DNA from: Phascolarctos cinereus
Lineage: Eukaryota > Chordata > Mammalia > Diprotodontia > Phascolarctidae
Assembly (NCBI RefSeq): GCF_002099425.1
Contig: NW_018344216.1
Coordinates: 685,501 to 749,500 of the forward strand
Direction: 5' to 3'
DNA length: 64,000 nucleotides
Position numbers and translations under genes: made by a program
The notes under the pieces: generated by a model
The model's input: the letters and a program-made list of their open reading frames with translations, nothing else
Databases searched by the model: none
Told to the model about the DNA's origin: nothing
Shown here: one piece after another, positions 43,000-55,554 of the stretch
How positions within the stretch are numbered: position 1 is the first letter of the stretch
Layout: the number at the start of each line of letters is the position of its first letter

Positions 43000-44015
43000 G
43001 CTGCTATCTTGGGGTTCAATTGGTATCCTAGAGATATTTGATCTTAAAACTATTAACTTGAGAGAGAGAATAATTTAAAACTCAAAAGCTTATGGAAATG
43101 ATTATTCATAAATAAAAATAAATTAATAAAAAAAAATTAACTTCTGAGCCCCCATGCTTCCCCTTAACCATAAACCAGTAAGTACAATTAGATCCCAATA
43201 AATGTACCTCCCAAGATGGTATAGTAAAAATAGTACCTACAAGACATTCCTCCCATAAACATTATCTATGAGACATCTTCACAAACTTTGAATTCACTGT
43301 TAGTGGGATATACATTTAGCCTCACAGCTCTGGTACTGAAGGGCCTTGAAGTCCTTCCTCCTGTAGAATCTGCTCTACAAATCTCGCTTTTGGAAGCAGA
43401 TTCTCCAATAAGCAAATTGCTCGCTGGGCTCCCAGGGTTTACTCTTTGCAGAGCACAATGACCCTCTTGAGTTCAAAGCAGGCTCTCTTCTCTGCTTCCA
43501 AGGTCACACTCCTTGGAACTGATTTCTGCCTTGAGTGTATGTTTCTCCATATCTGCATCTGTCTGAAGTATGTGTTTCAAACTCTCTTGAGCTGATGCCA
43601 GCTGCTGGATGGAGTACCTCTCTGGGTAAGTAGTTTGGCTGCTAGATATTATGGATGAGTTGTGAGTGGGGAAGGAGTAAAAATCCTTTCTTTCTCTTCT
43701 CTCACCCTGAGAAGTGAAGAACTGAAGTTTTCCCCTGACTCTTGGCTAATACTATTTAAAGCTTCCAGGGGTATGGTCCATAATTTTCACTTATCCACTG
43801 ACCAGGCTCCCTTTAGTTCCATCAAAATAACATTCACACTTTGTAAAAAGGATCTCTGGGTGTTAATGCTTTGTTAACAAATGAATACTTTGTTTTCAGT
43901 GGTTACATTCTGTGACTACATCAACTGAACCAGAAGGGGGGAAGCAAGACTCTCTCCACTTCCCACTCCCACTTAGATGTGCACACATTATCTCTCCCAC
44001 CCACCACCCTCCAAA
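43000..44015. other. About 1 kb without recognised repeat or gene
   Basis: Starts with an AT-rich stretch (43080-43140). No repeat or coding signal recognised. Confidence 0.4.
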
Positions 44016-44019
44016 ATTG

Positions 44020-44095
44020 CATGCTTCTTGAGGGGGGAAAAAAAAAACCTCTTTTGTGTTTGCCTTTGTAGTCTAGCACCTAGCTCAGTTTGGGG
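44020..44095 (+). repeat. L2-type 3' tail fragment
   Basis: tgcatgcttcttgagggg, tttgtgtttgcctttgtagtctagcacctagctcag. Confidence 0.5.
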
Positions 44096-44099
44096 CACA

Positions 44100-44332
44100 A
44101 AATACAGTGGATGGAACACCAGGTCTGGAGTCAGGAAGATCAGAGTTCAAATCTGGCCTCATACACTGACTAGCTGTGTGACCTTGGCCAAGTCACTTAA
44201 GCCCATTTGCCTCAGTTTCCTTAAAGTGAGCTGAAGAAAGAAATGACAAACCACTCTAGTATCTTTGCCAAGCAAACCCCAGATGGCGTCTCAAAGAGTT
44301 AGACACAGCTGAAAAGACTGAAGAGCAAAGTC
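44100..44332 (+). mobile_element. MAR1-type CORE-SINE
   Basis: aatacagtggatggaacaccaggtctggagtcagg, tgtgtgaccttggccaagtcacttaagccc, gctgaagaaagaaatgacaaacc, gacacagctgaaaagactg. The head is slightly truncated. Confidence 0.85.
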
Positions 44333-44334
44333 TG

Positions 44335-44872
44335 TGGGTTAGATGTTACTACCCAAAATGTGCCTTTCTCTCTGCCTTTGCAGCCATCACCAAGGTTTAG
44401 CAAATTTTCAGCCCCTATATGGCTCCCTTGTCTGACCCCTGCCTGATGGCCCTCAAAGGATAGTTTGACATTAATCATTATCGATTGATTTACTAGAACT
44501 GAGAGTTATAAAAAAATCTCAGAGATGCTATAAAATGTGCAGTTTCCTATCTTTTTTAAAAATTTTATTTGCAGTGTTGGATTTCCTGACTAATTTCTGA
44601 CTAATTCCAATAGACTACTCAGTATATGTAGAAGGATTTTATTCTGATAGATTTGCAAGAAATGTTTAATCAAAAAAGCTTTCAGGTGATCCCTTAGCCC
44701 TTCTCTGAGCGTTTCATTCATCAAGGTTTCACTATAAAAGACATTTTTCTGGTATAAGGAACCTGTAAAACAAGGGGAAATAAAACTTCTCTCCTCAAAC
44801 TTTCTTTACCACTTCCTCCCACTTCACTCTAAAAAGAGGACCTTAATTCCTACTTTAGTGAGTAAATAAAGG
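44335..44872. other. No recognised feature
   Basis: Unclassified AT-rich sequence. Confidence 0.4.
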
Positions 44873-44874
44873 TC

Positions 44875-45165
44875 ATCTGTCTAGAGCTCCTTCCCTCTGT
44901 TCCCCATCTCAATAGCCTTCTTCATCATCATCCCTCATTGTGTTCTCCAATCTCAATGAGGAGGTGATCCCCCTCCTTGCCAAGGCCAATCCCTCAACTT
45001 ATTATGCCCTTCATTCCATCTCCTCCCATATCATCTGGGAGTTTGAGGCCTCAATCTATTTTCTGTATGCCTCCTCCTGGTTTTCTGTCCACTAGGAAAC
45101 AAATTCTTCTTTTCTCTAAAAGGTCTTGTGTCTGTCTTACCTCCCTACCTATAGTATATTAAAAT
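44875..45165 (+). mobile_element. L2 LINE ORF2 fragment (upstream of the RT core)
   Basis: ctccttgccaaggccaatccctcaacttattatgcccttcattccatctcctccc matches the L2 segment just before the reverse transcriptase core. Flanks are diverged. Confidence 0.6.
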
Positions 45166-45169
45166 TTCA

Positions 45170-46375
45170 GCCTTGAATTTGATGCAAAGATGGAAAATAA
45201 TGCTATGCCAAGAAACCATCTGCTGTTTTTAGAAGAAATGCAGATTCCAAACATGACATTTATGATTCTGTCAGAGTTTCTGTCATTAACTTCTATTGTT
45301 GGGTTTACAGTTTCATTCTATAAATTAACTCTTGGCCTGAACTTGACAAACAGGTTTTTGGTCTTGAACAGAATCAAAAACTTAGGAAAAACATGGGGAA
45401 TTCTATGTGAGGGGAAAACAATTGGAAGGCTGAAAATACACACTGTACTCGAAAGATTTTTTTTCTTACTTGTCTTCAGAAATACTTTACAAATTTAAAT
45501 CTCCTAGACTCAGAGGCAAGCAAGTGGGTCTCTGTTCACATTTACAACTTAATGAATATTAAGATTATCACATGCCAATTGTTTAGAGACCTTGGATTTG
45601 AGGATGTAATGCTTTTCAGAAGGTCTTAGTCAGCTGGTCCTGCCTTCCTCCAACTGAATTTTAGCAGATTAAGGTTTGGTTATCATATCATTCCAATGTC
45701 AACTTTCACGTGTGTTCCTTCTATTAACCCAGTATTCATCTCTGGGATTTGTTAGGGCTGTTTCTAGTTTCTCTCTGACAGTGAGTTAGAGGAGTGCAAA
45801 CTGTGCCTGAGTCTTAAAAGATAATTTTAGCCAAAAACTGTTTTTCTTGTCTTTTCCTTTGTTTGTCCTCTGCTTCTTCATTTAGTCCAGGAAAGATTTC
45901 TCCAGAATATTTATTTTGATTTAGGTCTCTGCCTATTTAAATAAGCTGGACCAACTCCACTTTTTTTTTCTAATAGTTTTTTTTTTTATCCAAGAAAAAG
46001 TGAAATGCTCATTGCCAAGGAAAATATTTTCTTTACCTAAGCACTTACCAAGAAACTGAGTAGTTTTTGCTCCAAGATTCTACATTAAACTCCAAAATCT
46101 CAAGAAGCCTTCACATTCTATCTAAGCCTTAAATTTGAAGATGTAACTTCCCAACCCTCTGCTTTTTCCTAGAATGGTAGTTCCAAAAAGTAAAGACAGT
46201 TTGCTCAATTTAAAAAAAATCCAAATTGTGATTTTATAATTCTTTTCCAAAACAACATGTTATTTCTGAATATTTATATGTTAATATATTATATTATTAT
46301 ATTGTTATATCAATGTATTAGTACATTAATATATTAATAGCTATATTTGAATGGGTTCCTTTTTTCCCTTCTTTA
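45170..46375. other. About 1.2 kb without recognised repeat or gene
   Basis: A plus-strand frame at 45190-45498 (103 codons with stop) has no domain I recognise. 46250-46345 is AT-rich with TATTA-like units. Confidence 0.4.
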
Positions 46376-46430
46376 TGCCAACTCCCAGCATATGTCTAAT
46401 AAATGTTGAATTGAAGTGAATTGAATTTAT
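46376..46430 (+). repeat. L2-type 3' tail fragment
   Basis: tgccaactcccagcatatgtctaataaatgttgaattgaa is a short L2/MIR-type terminus. Confidence 0.4.
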
Positions 46431-46659
46431 ATAATTATTAACTTAAAAGTATGTCTGTCACATCTCAGTGGAAAATGGAGAAATTGCTTATGCTGAATGT
46501 GGCATATTTAAATTGCTATGTTGGCCTATTGATGTCTTTATGTTTTTAGCATCACAACCTTTTCCCAATATCCACTTCTGACTCCATTCTGAGCCATTCT
46601 TTATAATTAAGAAAAATAGTCAAGTAAAACAAGTTAATATGGCAACCATATTTGTTCAG

Positions 46660-47200
46660 GTACACCATGTGTGATTTCTGGAGTTACCCTTGTGTGGGAC
46701 AAGTGAAAGTTTCTCATATGAAATGGAAGCTTTGCCCCAAATATTTAGTTAAGGATTTACCATTAGCTGGGCCTAAGTTCCGTTTTCCTGTAAATCATAT
46801 AATAGGGTCATACGCCAGCTGCTTACCCCCTCCCTTGTTTCGTAAACATCACCCCAGCCTTGTCCTTACCAAATAAGGCAATCTTCTAGCTTCCAAGCTT
46901 GGTTTGGGTAAAATATATTTCTTGGGTTCTAAATATAGATTGTAAGGTCTCTTGCCTCAACCAATGAGGATAAAGAGATTGAGGTAAACAAGTTGGGGGG
47001 GGGGTTTCTTGGAGTGGTTTATCTAAGGGTATGTAACTGGTTGCTTGCTGTTGTATCTTGCCTCACTACTCCAGTCCGCCCTGGGTAGGTGATGCCCAAC
47101 TCTCGCGCAAGACTTGCTAAAATAAAACTTCTGTTTCTACTGAGAAAAACCTCTGGATTTATTTTGGGTAGGTGGTCTCAATCCCACTCACCCTCCTCTG
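46660..47200 (+). mobile_element. Solo LTR of an endogenous retrovirus (class I-like)
   Basis: The layout is that of a retroviral LTR: a U3-like region with a caaccaatgaggataaag CCAAT-type box, an aataaaactt poly(A) signal near 47121, then a U5-like stretch ending near a CA dinucleotide at about 47200. No internal viral region lies on either side, so it is a solo LTR fossil. Exact ends and target duplication could not be fixed. Confidence 0.5.
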
Positions 47201-47494
47201 CCACTTAGACATTCATATACTGACTGTGACATACTCACAATGCTATGATTGATCATTATATTGCAGTTTTGCTTGACTTTTTTTTAATTCCAAAGAAAGG
47301 ATATGGGTATTAAAGGAAATAATTGATATAAAAAAGAAAGACATCAATAAAAATTTTTAAGGGTTAGGGCTTTTTCTGTTTTTCCTTTTTTAATATTGTT
47401 TTGTTTTTACATTACAAACATTTGCAGATTAGTCTCATTTCCTGGGATGTCTCTTGTCACAAAGTAAAACATTTAAATAAAACTAATAATATGG
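47201..47494. other. No recognised feature
   Basis: AT-rich spacer. Confidence 0.35.
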
Positions 47495-47732
47495 TGGCCT
47501 AGGTGGCACAGTGGATACAGCGCTGGGCCTAAAATCAGAAAGATCTGAGATCAGATCTAGCCTCAGATACTTACTAGCTCTGTGATCCTTGGAAAGTCAT
47601 TTAACCTCTGTCTGCTTCAGTTTCCTTGCCTGCAAAATGGAGAAAAGAATAGCACTTACCTCTTAGTGTCAAATGAAAGAACTTAGCACAGTGCCTAGCA
47701 CATAGTATGTACTTAATAAATTTTCCTTTCAT
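47495..47732 (+). repeat. MIR/THER1-type SINE with its L2-like 3' end
   Basis: Full plus copy: ctaggtggcacagtggatacagcgc, ctctgtgatccttggaaagtcatttaacctctg, aatagcacttacctcttag, and the L2-related end cacagtgcctagcacatagtatgtacttaataaat. Confidence 0.8.
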
Positions 47733-47734
47733 AT

Positions 47735-48089
47735 AAGAAAAAATATGCCATGTCCCATATCTGTAAAAACTTCTAAGACTGTTCTTTTTTATTTTTAATG
47801 AAGAGAAATCTATTTTCTCTCCCTTCTACCTGGACTGACTATTCCACTAGGATGGTTTTTGGCATCACAATACCATGATATCATCCTACCCAACCATGCA
47901 AGTGGTGTATTCCTTCCTTCCAGAACCACCTCCCCTCATCATGTCCAGGGAAACCTGATAAGCTTGGAAATTCAGTATCCACTCCAGCCCTTTTTCTCTC
48001 TTGTCTCTGTCTCTTTCTTATGTGAGGAGGCTGAATTCATGGGTTATTCCTAAGAGGAAGGTTGTCAACAATGTTAATGTCTCCACCAG
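47735..48089. other. No recognised feature
   Basis: Unclassified; one short frame without support. Confidence 0.35.
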
Positions 48090-48099
48090 CTCTGTTTCT

Positions 48100-48375
48100 A
48101 TTTATTTTGGCTGTGCTAGCCATATACCCCTAACAGAGAAAGGAGAGATGAAGGGAGAAAGACTGATGTATTTCTTTTTTAGAAAAAGAAAACTGAAGCC
48201 AAGTAGGCTTACAGTCAGAAAAAAAAAAGAGACAACCACGATGGGGAATAGCAATAACTCTTGAAATTAAAGATTCCACATCAACTATTATATATATGTA
48301 CATATACAATGTCTAAAATACATATTTACTTTGGCTAGCTTCACCATGAATCCCCAACAGAGAAAGGAAAGATGA
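48100..48375. repeat. Local imperfect direct duplication, ~57 bp units ~220 bp apart
   Basis: tatttattttggct ... ccctaacagagaaaggagagatgaaggg at about 48100-48157 recurs as tatttactttggct ... ccccaacagagaaaggaaagatgaaggg at about 48322-48379. The DNA between them is not shared. Confidence 0.7.
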
Positions 48376-48454
48376 AGGGTTATACATTACAACATCTTAA
48401 TATTTCAAAATATTGATAAGGAAATTAAACAGCACGGCTGTTGTTGGTGACCCA

Positions 48455-48690
48455 ATAAGGAGAGGCAGTCTGATGTAGTGGATAGTAAACTGGTCTGAAT
48501 CTAGAAGGTCGCAGTTCAAGTCTCACTTCTGAGCCATGCTAACTGTGTTACTCTGGACAAATCAGTTAAGTTCTCAGTGTCCCCACTGGCTCTCTAATTG
48601 TATAAGTTTCAGAACAGATGTCAATCGGAATTGGTAGAAGAGGATTCCTAACTTTGAGTTTACTACACTGATGAAATCTCAAGTCCAAAA
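48455..48690 (+). repeat. THER2-like tRNA-derived SINE
   Basis: The most complete copy in the window: ggagaggcagtctgatgtagtggatagtaaactgg head, ctaactgtgttactctggacaaatcagttaag, ctctctaattgtataagtttcag, gaattggtagaagaggattcc, cactgatgaaatctcaagtcc. Confidence 0.65.
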
Positions 48691-48699
48691 AGCATATTT

Positions 48700-48760
48700 A
48701 TATGTGTGTATTTATATATACATGAACATGAATATATACATATATATGTATAGCTCTGTT
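48700..48760. repeat. TA-rich simple repeat
   Basis: Irregular (TATA)/(TACA) run at the 3' end of the THER2-like SINE, comparable to 20611-20720. Confidence 0.7.
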
Positions 48761-48809
48761 GTTCTTTAGACCTCTGCAGAAACCAAGGGTGAAAAATCAC
48801 ATCATCTGA

Positions 48810-48965
48810 GGAGAGGCCTAAATTCACTCAGAGGACCTTTAATCCTACCTCAGCTTTGTCACCTGTGTGACCTCAGGGGACAAGTATCTTAACCTTGCTT
48901 GGCTTCATTTTCCTTCTCTGTAGATAATTCTCAGGTCTTTTTTAGCTATAAATATATGATTCCAT
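48810..48965 (+). repeat. MIR-family SINE
   Basis: gtcacctgtgtgacctcaggggacaagtatcttaaccttgcttggcttcattttccttctctgtag. Confidence 0.6.
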
Positions 48966-48969
48966 AATC

Positions 48970-49855
48970 CTTCCCACCTCTAAATTTTTGATCTTCTAGT
49001 CCCTGGGGCTTAGTTCTTGCTCTGTACTCCTCAGGCTTACTGTTCCTCCTATTATCAATCTCATTATCAGTATCAGCAGAGTATGTTCCTATTGTCACAC
49101 ATTGGCTGTCATGAGTATCATAGGGGTCACATCCTCACACTTGTTGCCACTGCAACCTTTATATCTAAAAAGGAGTTCGTTTACAAATGGCTCCACTTAA
49201 ATCAGCCTTGAAATTTTAGATGAGTCTCTGCAGAGGACAAAGGGTTGCCTTTGGGCTGACTGTCTTAGATGGAGTAGACTGATTATCATCATATTATGAT
49301 CTCTTAAAATCAAACATTTCTGCTGTACTCAATATTGGAGCTTTTCCTGAGGACTGAATTCATCACTTTGATTCATGCTTCTTTAATAATTGGTCCCAGG
49401 TGCACCTTAAGTTATCCTCAAAATATGCCGAGTTGCAACAATGTTTCATGGTTCCCAAGTACACTTCTGAAGGGCTTAGAGTACTTTGTGCTAAGGACAG
49501 GCAGTCTCCAACCTGACAAACACCTGATTTACAAATAAGCCATTCCCTCTCCTTATACTCTGTTGGTTCTATTCCCCAACCCTCAGGCCAAACCCTTCCA
49601 TGCTATGGAAGGAAAAAACAGAAAACCTAAAATATTTTCAATAAAATCTGTGAACTCTAGACAGAGAAAGGGGAAAAATTGTGGAAAACAGAGGTACTGA
49701 TTCCCTTTTCCGAGGAACAAATTGTCAGACAGGAATGGCCTAAGTAGTACCTCATTTGGACTGAAAATATCTTCCCTTCATAATCTGATTTTTTTCCCCT
49801 TTGGTACTCTACCCAAAAGACTACCAATTAGGAGTTTAATGGGTTTCTGGTTTGG
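48970..49855. other. About 0.9 kb without recognised repeat or gene
   Basis: No supported feature. Confidence 0.4.
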
Positions 49856-49857
49856 GA

Positions 49858-50275
49858 AGGATTGCAGAGCCAAGATGGTAGAATAGCCTGAAGCATAGCT
49901 AAGCCTTTACTCCTCCTCCCCGAAGATGTAGAAAATGCACCATACCAAGTCCTGATTGGGAAATCCAAGAAAAAAAAAATACAGCGAGTCATTTTTCCAG
50001 ACCACATTGGCATAGAGAAAACAGACAGAGAAGTATGTGGACACTAGGAATGGAGTCTGGCCTGAAGTATATCCCATAGACCATTCCAGCCTATGGGAAC
50101 TTAAAGAGTAGTGAGGCTACACCCAAGGGCAAGAAGAAGTCCCAGACCCATACCAGAGCATCATGATATGATGCAAGTTGCAGGAACAGGAGCCAATAGG
50201 CAGTTCTATCCCTCACTACCTCCCAGATCCAGGACCCCAAATCCAGATAAGTACTGTGAGTGCTGTAGCTCAGCT
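49858..50275 (+). mobile_element. L1-type LINE 5' UTR fragment
   Basis: attgcagagccaagatggtagaatagcc is the L1 5' start signature, shared with 15171. About 400 bases of 5' UTR-like sequence follow (gtctggcctgaagtatatccc, gcctatgggaacttaaagagtag). It stops before ORF1. The 3' side is lost. Confidence 0.6.
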
Positions 50276-50439
50276 ATATTATATGGATAAATAGAATAGT
50301 TAAATAACCTTTGCGTATAACATTTTTTAAAAATTTTGATATTTTTTGGTTTTCCAGTAATTTTTTTTAGCATACTACCACATTCTTTCTAGCAAAATAT
50401 TCTGTATCTGTCATGCCTCATCTTTCTACAATAAGGATG
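50276..50439. other. No recognised feature
   Basis: Short AT-rich spacer. Confidence 0.35.
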
Positions 50440-50620
50440 ATGTGTGTATTTCATCTTCTGTTATCCAAAATTGAGACTGGTCATTGCAATTACTTTGATT
50501 TTGATTGTTTTTAGTATTGTTTTCATTTTCATCATCATCATAATTTTGTATATTGTTCTCTTGATTCTGATTGCTCTGTATCAGTTCATATAAGTCTTCC
50601 CATGTGTGACATTTTTTCTA
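50440..50620 (-). mobile_element. L1-type LINE fragment near the ORF2 end
   Basis: tgttctcttgattctgattgctctgtatcagttcatataagtcttccc is the antisense of the ORF2 C-terminal region (compare 3340-3400 and 62133-62170). Confidence 0.5.
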
Positions 50621-50809
50621 TGGGGAAACGAATTCTGCATTCCAAACTGCCTTACAAACTTTTGGATCCCAAAGGGTTCCTAAGTTTAGAGCTGTTTTTG
50701 AAGCCTTGCTTGTTCTACAGACACCCTACAAGCTTGTGAATTTCACGTGGGTCTGGTGAGCTTTTTATTTCCCTTCTTCTCTTCCCTTTAGCTTTTAAAA
50801 ATTTTGATT

Positions 50810-51040
50810 TATTTATTTGATAAGCATTTATTATCTCTCCCATTGTCTCCTTCCCAACTGAACAATAAAAAGGACAAATAGAATCATCATTACAAATATG
50901 CATAGACTGGGGAAACAAATACCCACATTAGCAACATCAAAATGTACATCTCAGTCTGCACTTTAAGTCCATCACCTCTCTGGCTGGAGTTGGGTTCTTC
51001 CCATGCTTTTGAATTACATCATTAAGAAGCATTACTATAT
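50810..51040 (-). mobile_element. L1-type LINE 3' fragment
   Basis: acaaatatgcatagactgg, caaatacccacattagcaac, cagtctgcactttaagtccatcacctctctggc, which I recognise as antisense marsupial L1 sequence. A related piece lies at 51640-52060. Confidence 0.45.
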
Positions 51041-51639
51041 GTAAGTTGAAGCATAGGAAGAATGGTAACTGAAATGGCAAAGCAGAAATTAAGAGCAGCT
51101 CTTCCCATTTCTCAGCTATCATTACTTGTTTCTCATTATTGGTGGATTTGCTTAAACAATTAGCACTCACTTGTCCCATAAGGAAACCACTGAGGGCTTA
51201 GACTGGTGCCATTCAGACATCTCCGTGAAAAGAAGGTCATTTCCACTGATGGCCTCACTTACTCTACATTTCTCCTCTAAGCCTGTCCATTTCATATGAC
51301 TCCAGTAAGGAAAGGTTACGGCTATTGCTGTAGTTAGCTACAAAGGCCACAGTTCAAGACTCACCCCCTCAAATCTGAATGCGGAATTGTCTCCTCAGGT
51401 CTGTACCCAGTTATATTTTTCCTTTCTGACACTCAAATTCCTAGTATTCTGTTAGGCAATCTACTCACACTCAATAATGTTCGTCGTTTTATTTTACTCC
51501 AACTAACACTCAAAATTCTCCTCACAGATAGTTAGGGTTGGAGATCACTCCTCCTACCATACCAAAGGACCACTACCGTCAAGAGAATGTCTTGGACTTT
51601 AGTTGGGGGAAAGGAATTAGGAAAGAATAAATGTGAATA
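51041..51639. other. No recognised feature
   Basis: Unclassified sequence between L1-like fragments. Confidence 0.35.
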
Positions 51640-52060
51640 TCTGCTCTAGAGTTCTCAACGCTAACAGTGTTATAGCTTTTTTTTCTCTGATTTCTTATGA
51701 AAGCGCTCACCCCACATGGCCCCTTTATTCTACATGTGCATAGCTCATTCCAAAATATTCTATCAATACTTGGCCTAGTGATTTTTTCCCACATTACACA
51801 AATTATAAGATGCCTTGTCCATGCACCTAATTTTCCCCCAATTTTCAATTCTTCCTTAGACTCTTTTCTTACTTCCTTACCCCTATCACTGGAAAAGATA
51901 AAGAAAAAACAAAACCCTTATAAAAAATATGCATAATCAAGTGAAACCATTTCCCACACTGGCCATGTTTGAATATATGTATAGCTTGCTCTTTATCATC
52001 ATCATTTCTTACAACCACTTCCCTGTCCAGCAGAACATTTCTTTAGTGAGTCCCTGCTTT
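51640..52060 (-). mobile_element. L1-type LINE 3' fragment (diverged)
   Basis: aacaaaacccttataaaaaatatgcataatcaagtgaaaccatttcccacactggccatg repeats the pattern of the fragment at 50810-51040. The T-rich part before it is less certain. Confidence 0.4.
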
Positions 52061-52230
52061 ACTTCTTTGTCTGATATTCCAGTTCATCTAGCACCATTCT
52101 TAACCCTTCTGGAGACCAAAATCCTATTTCTGAATCTCAGTCCTTGTGATGAAATCACTGATGCTCCCCATTGCCAGATCATGGTGCCAACCACCCTCCT
52201 ATTTAGAGTAGATCTCAATGGGTTGCCTAC

Positions 52231-52234
<4 letters not shown>
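52061..52234. other. No recognised feature
   Basis: Unclassified. Confidence 0.3.
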
Positions 52235-52235
<1 letters not shown>

Positions 52236-52275
<40 letters not shown>

Positions 52276-52350
52276 CATCTCTCTGTCTCTTGTCTCTCTG
52301 TTTCTGTCTCTCTCTGTCTCTCTGTCTCTGTCTGTCTGTCTGTCTCTCCC
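52236..52350. repeat. (CT)n / (TCTG)n tract
   Basis: About 115 bases of pyrimidine repeat. The 84-152 codon frames through it are artefacts. Confidence 0.96.
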
Positions 52351-54071
52351 CTCATCTTCCAGGATACCCAGTTCCAGACCTCCATAATAAAGACTACCTG
52401 GACTTCTACCTTTCACTTGCTACCATCTTGCCCTACCTGCTGTCTATCCTATCTACTTGCTGGGTCATCTAACGTTTCCCCTGTTGTATTAGTGTGATTA
52501 TAAGCCTGGCAAATATGCCACAGATCAGAGGGAGGGGGAAAGGAGGTGCTTTGGAGCAATGCCTGAACTTATTCAATAATGAGAGTCAAAAGATGTGAAT
52601 CAAGTGATTAACTTAGTGGTCAAATGTTTCACTCAACCCCAAAAGGTGCTCTGGAGTAACTTACTTCTAAGCCTTGGATGCTCAGAGAGCTGGCTGCTTC
52701 TCTCCCCATACCCTTCTATGGGGGGCAATGCCCGTCTCATTAACCTAGGGCTCTGTTGTGGATTTATTCCTTCAGAATTCTTCAGTTCTAGCTTACTCTA
52801 GGAAAACTTTGTCCCTCATCCTTTCTCTGTTGTGTTTCAAATGAGATTGTTCACCAAGACAAGAATAACTCTTTAATCAAACTATTGGAAAAGAATAAAA
52901 ACAACTCTTTGTGTTTACTTACAACTCTTTAATCATAATATTAGAAAGGAATGAAAAAAATTACATTAATGCACTTAATCTGGGTATCTCCTCCCAGCCC
53001 ACGAATTCTTTCCAGACCAGGCAGCCACCCTCCCTTTTGGCAGGAAAGTCAAAACCCAAGAGCTCAGTTCCCCATCCCAGCTGTTCCCTCAGGGAGCTAA
53101 CGATGTCCACCACAGGGGTATTTTACTCATGACAAAAATACCTAGAAGGTCAAGGTCCAGTCATTTGGAATGACTGTTAACTCAGCATGTCCCAGCTGGT
53201 CTCTGACTCCTGCCAGAGCAGGACATGGCTTAAGCAGGCAGGGCAGCACCAAACAGACTGGTTTGTTTCCTTTCCTTTCCTCAGTGAAGACAGGGAAGGG
53301 GGAATTGCTTTCCTAGCAGACAAAAATTGCCCAAGTCTTTTAGTCCCATCCAAGCTGCAAGAGGAAAAATTCACAAGTCCTTCCCAGATGCTATACCTCT
53401 TATCTCTCTCCTCACATTAGGCTACTTTTTTTTTTTAAATGCTTACTCTGACTTTTCCTATTGTACCCGGGATCTAAACCTTTTCTGAACAGGTCCCACA
53501 GAATCACTACAAGTTCAGGTTAATTACATCTTCACCTCCAGTGAAATATTTAGAGTCCCTACAAATCATAGAATGTACTTGGGCATCAGTGAACATGCCT
53601 TAAGTTTCATAAATCAACATGTAATGTATGTCACAGAGAGCCACGTTATTTTCCTAATGCAGTATATGTACAGGTGGCATTCATATTCAAATTGTATGCA
53701 ACTAGTTTTAGAAACATGTAACAAAGCTACTGCATAGCATCTAATTAATAGCATGTATAAGAACAATGATATGTTTGACTAAGAAAATAAATCCTATGAT
53801 ATCACCTATATAGTATGCTTCATATGGCAGACTTGCATAACTAAATTTATGGGTCATATGCAGAGTCAGAAGCACATCTGACAATATTACACACATATCA
53901 TGGCACACTAGCACAAATGGTAAAGTATTATACAATGAACACATGTGTTAGGTCATGCAAAACACATCTGACATTTGCAGTTGCATACAAAACACATACT
54001 AAATGCACTCCAACAAGGGTCATAGTTTGGCTCTATGGCCAACCATTTCTCTAGTTCCTCCTAATTAGGGA
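52351..54071. other. About 1.7 kb without recognised repeat or gene
   Basis: Several frames of 60-80 codons on both strands have no support. 53700-54000 contains short recurring acacat motifs (caaaacacatctgac, caaaacacatactaa). Confidence 0.4.
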
Positions 54072-54304
54072 TATGCCAGTAGATGTTTAGTAACCAGCTC
54101 TCTGAAAAAAAAATATATACAAGCAACGCTTTTTAAAGTTTAACCTGCATTGTTACTATTTTTCTCCATCACTTTCTTAAATCTAGACAATCAACAGAGT
54201 AATAAATTGAGTCCTGATTGATAGCATTTGCCAATTTCTAAGATGTAAATGCTCACACTGAAAATTAACGATCGGCTCCCGTGAGCTGGTATGATCCAGA
54301 CACC
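54072..54304 (+). mobile_element. Dispersed hAT-like nonautonomous repeat, copy 3
   Basis: Uninterrupted copy: atgccagtagatgtttagtaaccagctctctg, tttctccatcactttcttaaatctagacaatcaaca, atgtaaatgctcacactgaaaattaacg, gtgagctggtatgatccagacacc. About 233 bp. Orientation as in copies 1 and 2. Confidence 0.5.
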
Positions 54305-55517
54305 ATCTTGTTCTCAGTGAATCACAAATAAGCCTTGTCACTGCCCTAATTGGACTGAAACTTGTGCCATGATTTCCTGAACTTGGCAATGGTCTAGGCT
54401 ACCTATCACAGTCTCTAAACTCTTTAGGTTTCACCTTAAACAGCATTAATTATTAGATACTAGGTAAAGAAAAGGGGCTGATCTTGGACTCATCCCTTCC
54501 CGCTGTCTGAGCTGAGGCCTTCCCGTATCTGGGACAAGCACGATTGATTTCCTGTCCTCTGGAAGTTACCAATGTTCAGTTTCTTCATCATCTGAGTCAT
54601 TGTCTTCTGAATTATTTATTATCAAGCTTAGAGAGCCTTTCTGCAAGTAGTAGACTCTCCTTCTTAGAATCTACTTAGCTGACTCTCCCATCTGTCTGTC
54701 CTTCCTCCTGATCCCTGGGGATTCTCTCTAACTGCCCAGTGGCCAACAAGTAGTTGTAGCACATTGACTTTGCAGGATTCCTACCACTCTCTGGGGCTGG
54801 CAAGTTGTCCAAAGTCTCAACTACTTGAGATGGGATGGCTTTCCATGGGTGTACTATTTTATGCGTTTCCTTTGTACCAAGATTTCTTAGTAGAATTCTG
54901 TCACTTTGATGAAGACTCTGACAGTGAATTCAAGTGTCATGCCATCTTTCATTTGTATCAGAGCTTTTCTAGGCTAAGATAATAGGAATCTCTCAACTCC
55001 AAGGCATACTGCGTTTGAGTTTCTATTTCTTTTCCATTTATTGACATGTGAAAGCACAAGTAATTGGGAAAATGTAGCTCTCACTGAGCCAACAGTAGAT
55101 ATGGTATGAAGCCTATTACATTATTCTTGATAGCATCTAAACATGCACTAAAAAAATAGCTACACTGACTCCCCCGAGCCTTCTTTTCAGGCCTCAGGAT
55201 CCTTAGCATATGCAGTAATATGTGGTCAAAATGTTTGGGTGGTGGTCTCCCTGAGGGAGGTAACGTGTGGTTCCAGATTTCTTGATTCCTGCCAAAACTA
55301 ATACTTTCCTAAGTAGTTTGTTTTAAAAGCATCTCCCTTGGTCACGGTGCTTTCTGGCAGGAAATACTTGTTCCACACCACCTAAACAACTGTAAAAGCT
55401 CATCGGTTCTTGTTTGGGGATGACTGTATATAGTAGGCGAAATGGTCTTGTATCATGAGAGTGTTGCATATATTTTTCTGTCTTCCAGGGACAAAAAAGT
55501 CCCTCCCCTATACATAC

Positions 55518-55522
55518 ATACA

Positions 55523-55554
<32 letters not shown>

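Noticed and set aside
52790-53560. Possible LTR
   Set aside because: No clear poly(A) signal, TG...CA ends or target duplication could be found; left unclassified.
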